Origin: a bacterium
GTDB lineage: Bacteria; Verrucomicrobiota; Verrucomicrobiae; Opitutales; Opitutaceae
NCBI GenBank assembly: GCA_021780625.1
Contig: JAJXYI010000136.1
Span: forward strand, 1 to 7,302
Length of the DNA: 7,302 bases
Reading direction: 5' to 3'
The translations under genes and the position numbers were made by a program. The notes below the pieces were generated by a model, which saw nothing but the letters and a program-made list of their open reading frames with translations, searched no databases and was not told where the DNA came from. This document shows, in pieces, positions 6,250 to 7,302 of the stretch; the stretch's first letter is position 1, and each line of letters starts with the position of its first letter.

Positions 6250-6846
6250 CTAACCTTTGGATCTTGAGGGGGCGTGCTGGCCAGCAGAGTACGGCGCGCC
6301 TGTCTGCGGGGGGAGGAGCGGTTCGAGCAGGCGCAGATCGTGCTCGATCTTGGGTTCGAGCCTGCGGCCCGGAACAAGCGTGGTGCTGCGGAGGCGCGCC
6401 CACCGCTCGTATTCAGCGGAGCAGATACAAAACGACATTCCATCGAGGCTGGCCCGTCTTGCCGGATCGAGTGTGCCGGGCGGCAGCGGATATCGTCCCG
6501 GGGTGGCGCCGGCGGGATCGCCGGGGGCGATGGCGAGTGTCCCGGAATTTGGGACGAGCGGTTTGAGGAAGATGACTTCGAGGTCCGGGGAGTAGCCAGA
6601 GCCAGTGTCGAAGCTCCAACGGGTAGTCCAGCCCGAGTCGAAGGTCTTCTGAAACCCGAGTGCGATGAGTTCATCCTCGAGGCGCGAGCGGTCCGGGAGG
6701 AGGGCGATCACGTCGAGATCCTTGTGCTCCCGCGTCCACCGCCCGACCAGGAAATCGACGGCCACCCCTCCGGTGATCCAGAAGGAGGCCTTCACGCGAG
6801 TCAGCGTGTGGAGCAGGACGAGAAGTTGGGAGCGACTCAGGGGCAT
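6250..6846 (-). CDS. Nucleotidyltransferase-fold protein, ANT(2'')/LinA-like
   Basis: A 198-aa predicted cytoplasmic protein of the minimal nucleotidyltransferase superfamily, most like the aminoglycoside 2''-adenylyltransferase / lincosamide nucleotidyltransferase group. Visible signature: SFWITGGVAVDFLVGR (21-36) followed by TREHKDLDVI (38-47). This is the family's GG-x-A-x-D plus R-x-H-x-D-x-D arrangement, with Asp43 and Asp45 as metal ligands and Asp88 or Glu90 (SPDLEVIFL) as the third carboxylate. A Pro/Gly-rich insert (about 95-130) precedes a helical tail. I chose ATG 6846, with GAGG just upstream; an in-frame TTG at 6864 would add six residues. The last ~20 residues are low-complexity and look unstructured. 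Many chromosomal relatives have no known substrate, so this should not be read as proven antibiotic resistance. Upstream there is only debris, so its original operon partner may be lost. Confidence 0.8.
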   Translation of the reverse strand: MPLSRSQLLVLLHTLTRVKASFWITGGVAVDFLVGRWTREHKDLDVIALLPDRSRLEDELIALGFQKTFDSGWTTRWSFDTGSGYSPDLEVIFLKPLVPNSGTLAIAPGDPAGATPGRYPLPPGTLDPARRASLDGMSFCICSAEYERWARLRSTTLVPGRRLEPKIEHDLRLLEPLLPPQTGAPYSAGQHAPSRSKG

Positions 6847-6860
6847 GACCTCGCGGCCAC

Positions 6861-6911
6861 TCAACCATGTTGGATGGCCCAGTCAAACGGCTGCTTGAGG
6901 ACGGTGGGCTT
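6861..6911 (-). pseudogene. Possible C-terminal scrap of a gene preceding the nucleotidyltransferase
   Basis: On the minus strand, 6911 to 6861 reads KPTVLKQPFDWAIQHG then TGA, ending 14 bases before the nucleotidyltransferase ATG, the spacing of an upstream operon partner. The text looks like a natural protein C-terminus, but the frame upstream runs into the tail of another gene fragment and has no start. It is too short to assign, and chance is a real alternative. Confidence 0.25.
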
Positions 6912-6913
6912 TG

Positions 6914-7135
6914 TCAGGGCACGTCGAAAACCTCGACGACGGCGTTGCCAGTGTCGCCTTTCGCTCCGGAGACCACGGCGGTGTACAGGCCTGGATCGAG
7001 CGTGACAAGGAGGGCGGAGTCGGCGGTGGCGGACGATCCCCAGGAGTAGGTGCCGATCTTGTCGCCTACCGCGGAGATTGCCGGGTCAGCGGCCCAGCCG
7101 GAGTTGGTGCCGATGAGGGAAGGCGTGCCATTGGA
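6914..7135 (-). pseudogene. C-terminal fragment of a surface/secreted protein
   Basis: Reading minus from about 7135 to the TGA at 6914-6916 gives some 73 residues with a natural beta-rich composition: SNGTPSLIGTNSGW, AADPAISAVGDKIGTYSW, SALLVTLDPGLYTAVVSG, and GNAVVEVFDVP at the end. This closely resembles the terminal domain of large exported proteins that I associate with Opitutaceae genomes (pattern LIGTNxxW ... LLVTLxPGxYTAxVSG ... VEVYEVP). The frame has no stop to the right edge of the window, but beyond about 7140 the translation is basic and Cys-containing and coincides with short repeats, so the natural gene seems to be cut there. Either the 5' part was lost through a rearrangement or an in-frame repeat insertion separates it from a start outside the window. 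It is close to the opening of the nucleotidyltransferase and on the same strand. Confidence 0.6.
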
Positions 7136-7171
7136 CTCCTTGTGACGTTGAACACCAGTCTTCGCCCCTTC

Positions 7172-7288
7172 TTTAGGGACAGGCGAATTTTCAGCAAATC
7201 GGCTATCCCACCGACTTTCCTGCTCCCCCTGCGCAAGGGACGGGCAGTTTTTCCGATGCCCCGTGCCAAGGGACAGGCAGATTTTACG
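7172..7288. repeat. Three imperfect direct repeats, core AGGGACRGGC plus T-run
   Basis: The 10-base core AGGGAC(A/G)GGC occurs at 7175-7184, 7236-7245 and 7269-7278, each followed within two or three bases by a run of four or five T (for example GAATTTTCAG, AGTTTTTCCG, AGATTTTACG). Start-to-start distances are 61 and 33 bases. The second and third copies also share their left flank (CCNNTGCNCA-like bases before AGGGAC). Unequal spacing and variable flanks exclude a CRISPR array. They look like a degenerate REP-type or mobile-element-derived patch that continues beyond the right edge. Confidence 0.55.
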
Positions 7289-7302
7289 AAGCGCGAAAGC
7301 CG

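Noticed and set aside
6274..7005. A 243-codon plus-strand frame opposite the nucleotidyltransferase
   Set aside because: It is the complement of a gene with a clear catalytic motif and reads as Arg/Gly/Glu-rich filler.
7066..7269. A 67-codon minus-strand open frame in the repeat patch
   Set aside because: It is composed of the translated repeats and runs out of frame through the surface-protein tail; no evidence that it is a gene.
7172..7288. CRISPR array
   Set aside because: Only three imperfect 10-base cores with unequal spacing (61 and 33 bases) and no conserved long repeat or cas gene.

Overview
The window looks like chromosomal DNA from a GC-rich, Gram-negative bacterium that degrades plant polysaccharides, most likely a verrucomicrobion of the Opitutaceae type. 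The evidence is the high GC content, weak or absent Shine-Dalgarno sequences, a GH3 / GPH-symporter / GH29 glycan-utilisation context, secreted proteins with Sec signals, and a surface-protein C-terminus of a style I associate with that group. The placement is an inference from family resemblance; there is no rRNA or marker gene here.

Left part (1-3138, plus strand): a carbohydrate-utilisation cluster. It opens with the 3' two-thirds of a GH3 beta-glucosidase/beta-xylosidase whose catalytic N-terminal domain lies mostly left of the window. A complete GPH-family (MelB/XynP-like) sugar:cation symporter follows 19 bp later. Next is a wreck that matters most here: 2783-3138 carries the signal peptide and first residues of what looks like a GH29 alpha-L-fucosidase, two in-frame stops, and then, in another frame, only its C-terminal beta-sandwich tail. 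The whole catalytic barrel appears to be deleted. The cluster was probably once able to remove fucose as well as glucose or xylose, for example from xyloglucan-like chains, and has lost the fucosidase at this position.

Middle (3298-5246, plus strand): a likely three-gene operon made of a small secreted protein of unknown function, an ECF sigma factor (GTG start) and its RskA-like membrane anti-sigma factor. The last two are coupled by an ATGA overlap. Convergent to it is a minus-strand gene (5438-6097) for a periplasmic Spy/LTXXQ-like protein. It is built from two tandem copies of an 89-residue unit, has a histidine-rich start to the mature protein, and ends in a clear intrinsic terminator. 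The pairing suggests envelope or metal stress sensing, but no shared regulatory site could be demonstrated.

Right part (6250-7302, minus strand): a nucleotidyltransferase-fold protein resembling ANT(2'')/LinA-type enzymes. Upstream of it lie only scraps: a possible 16-residue C-terminus, the last ~73 codons of a surface/secreted protein, and then short degenerate direct repeats with the core AGGGACRGGC running to the window edge. This end looks rearranged.
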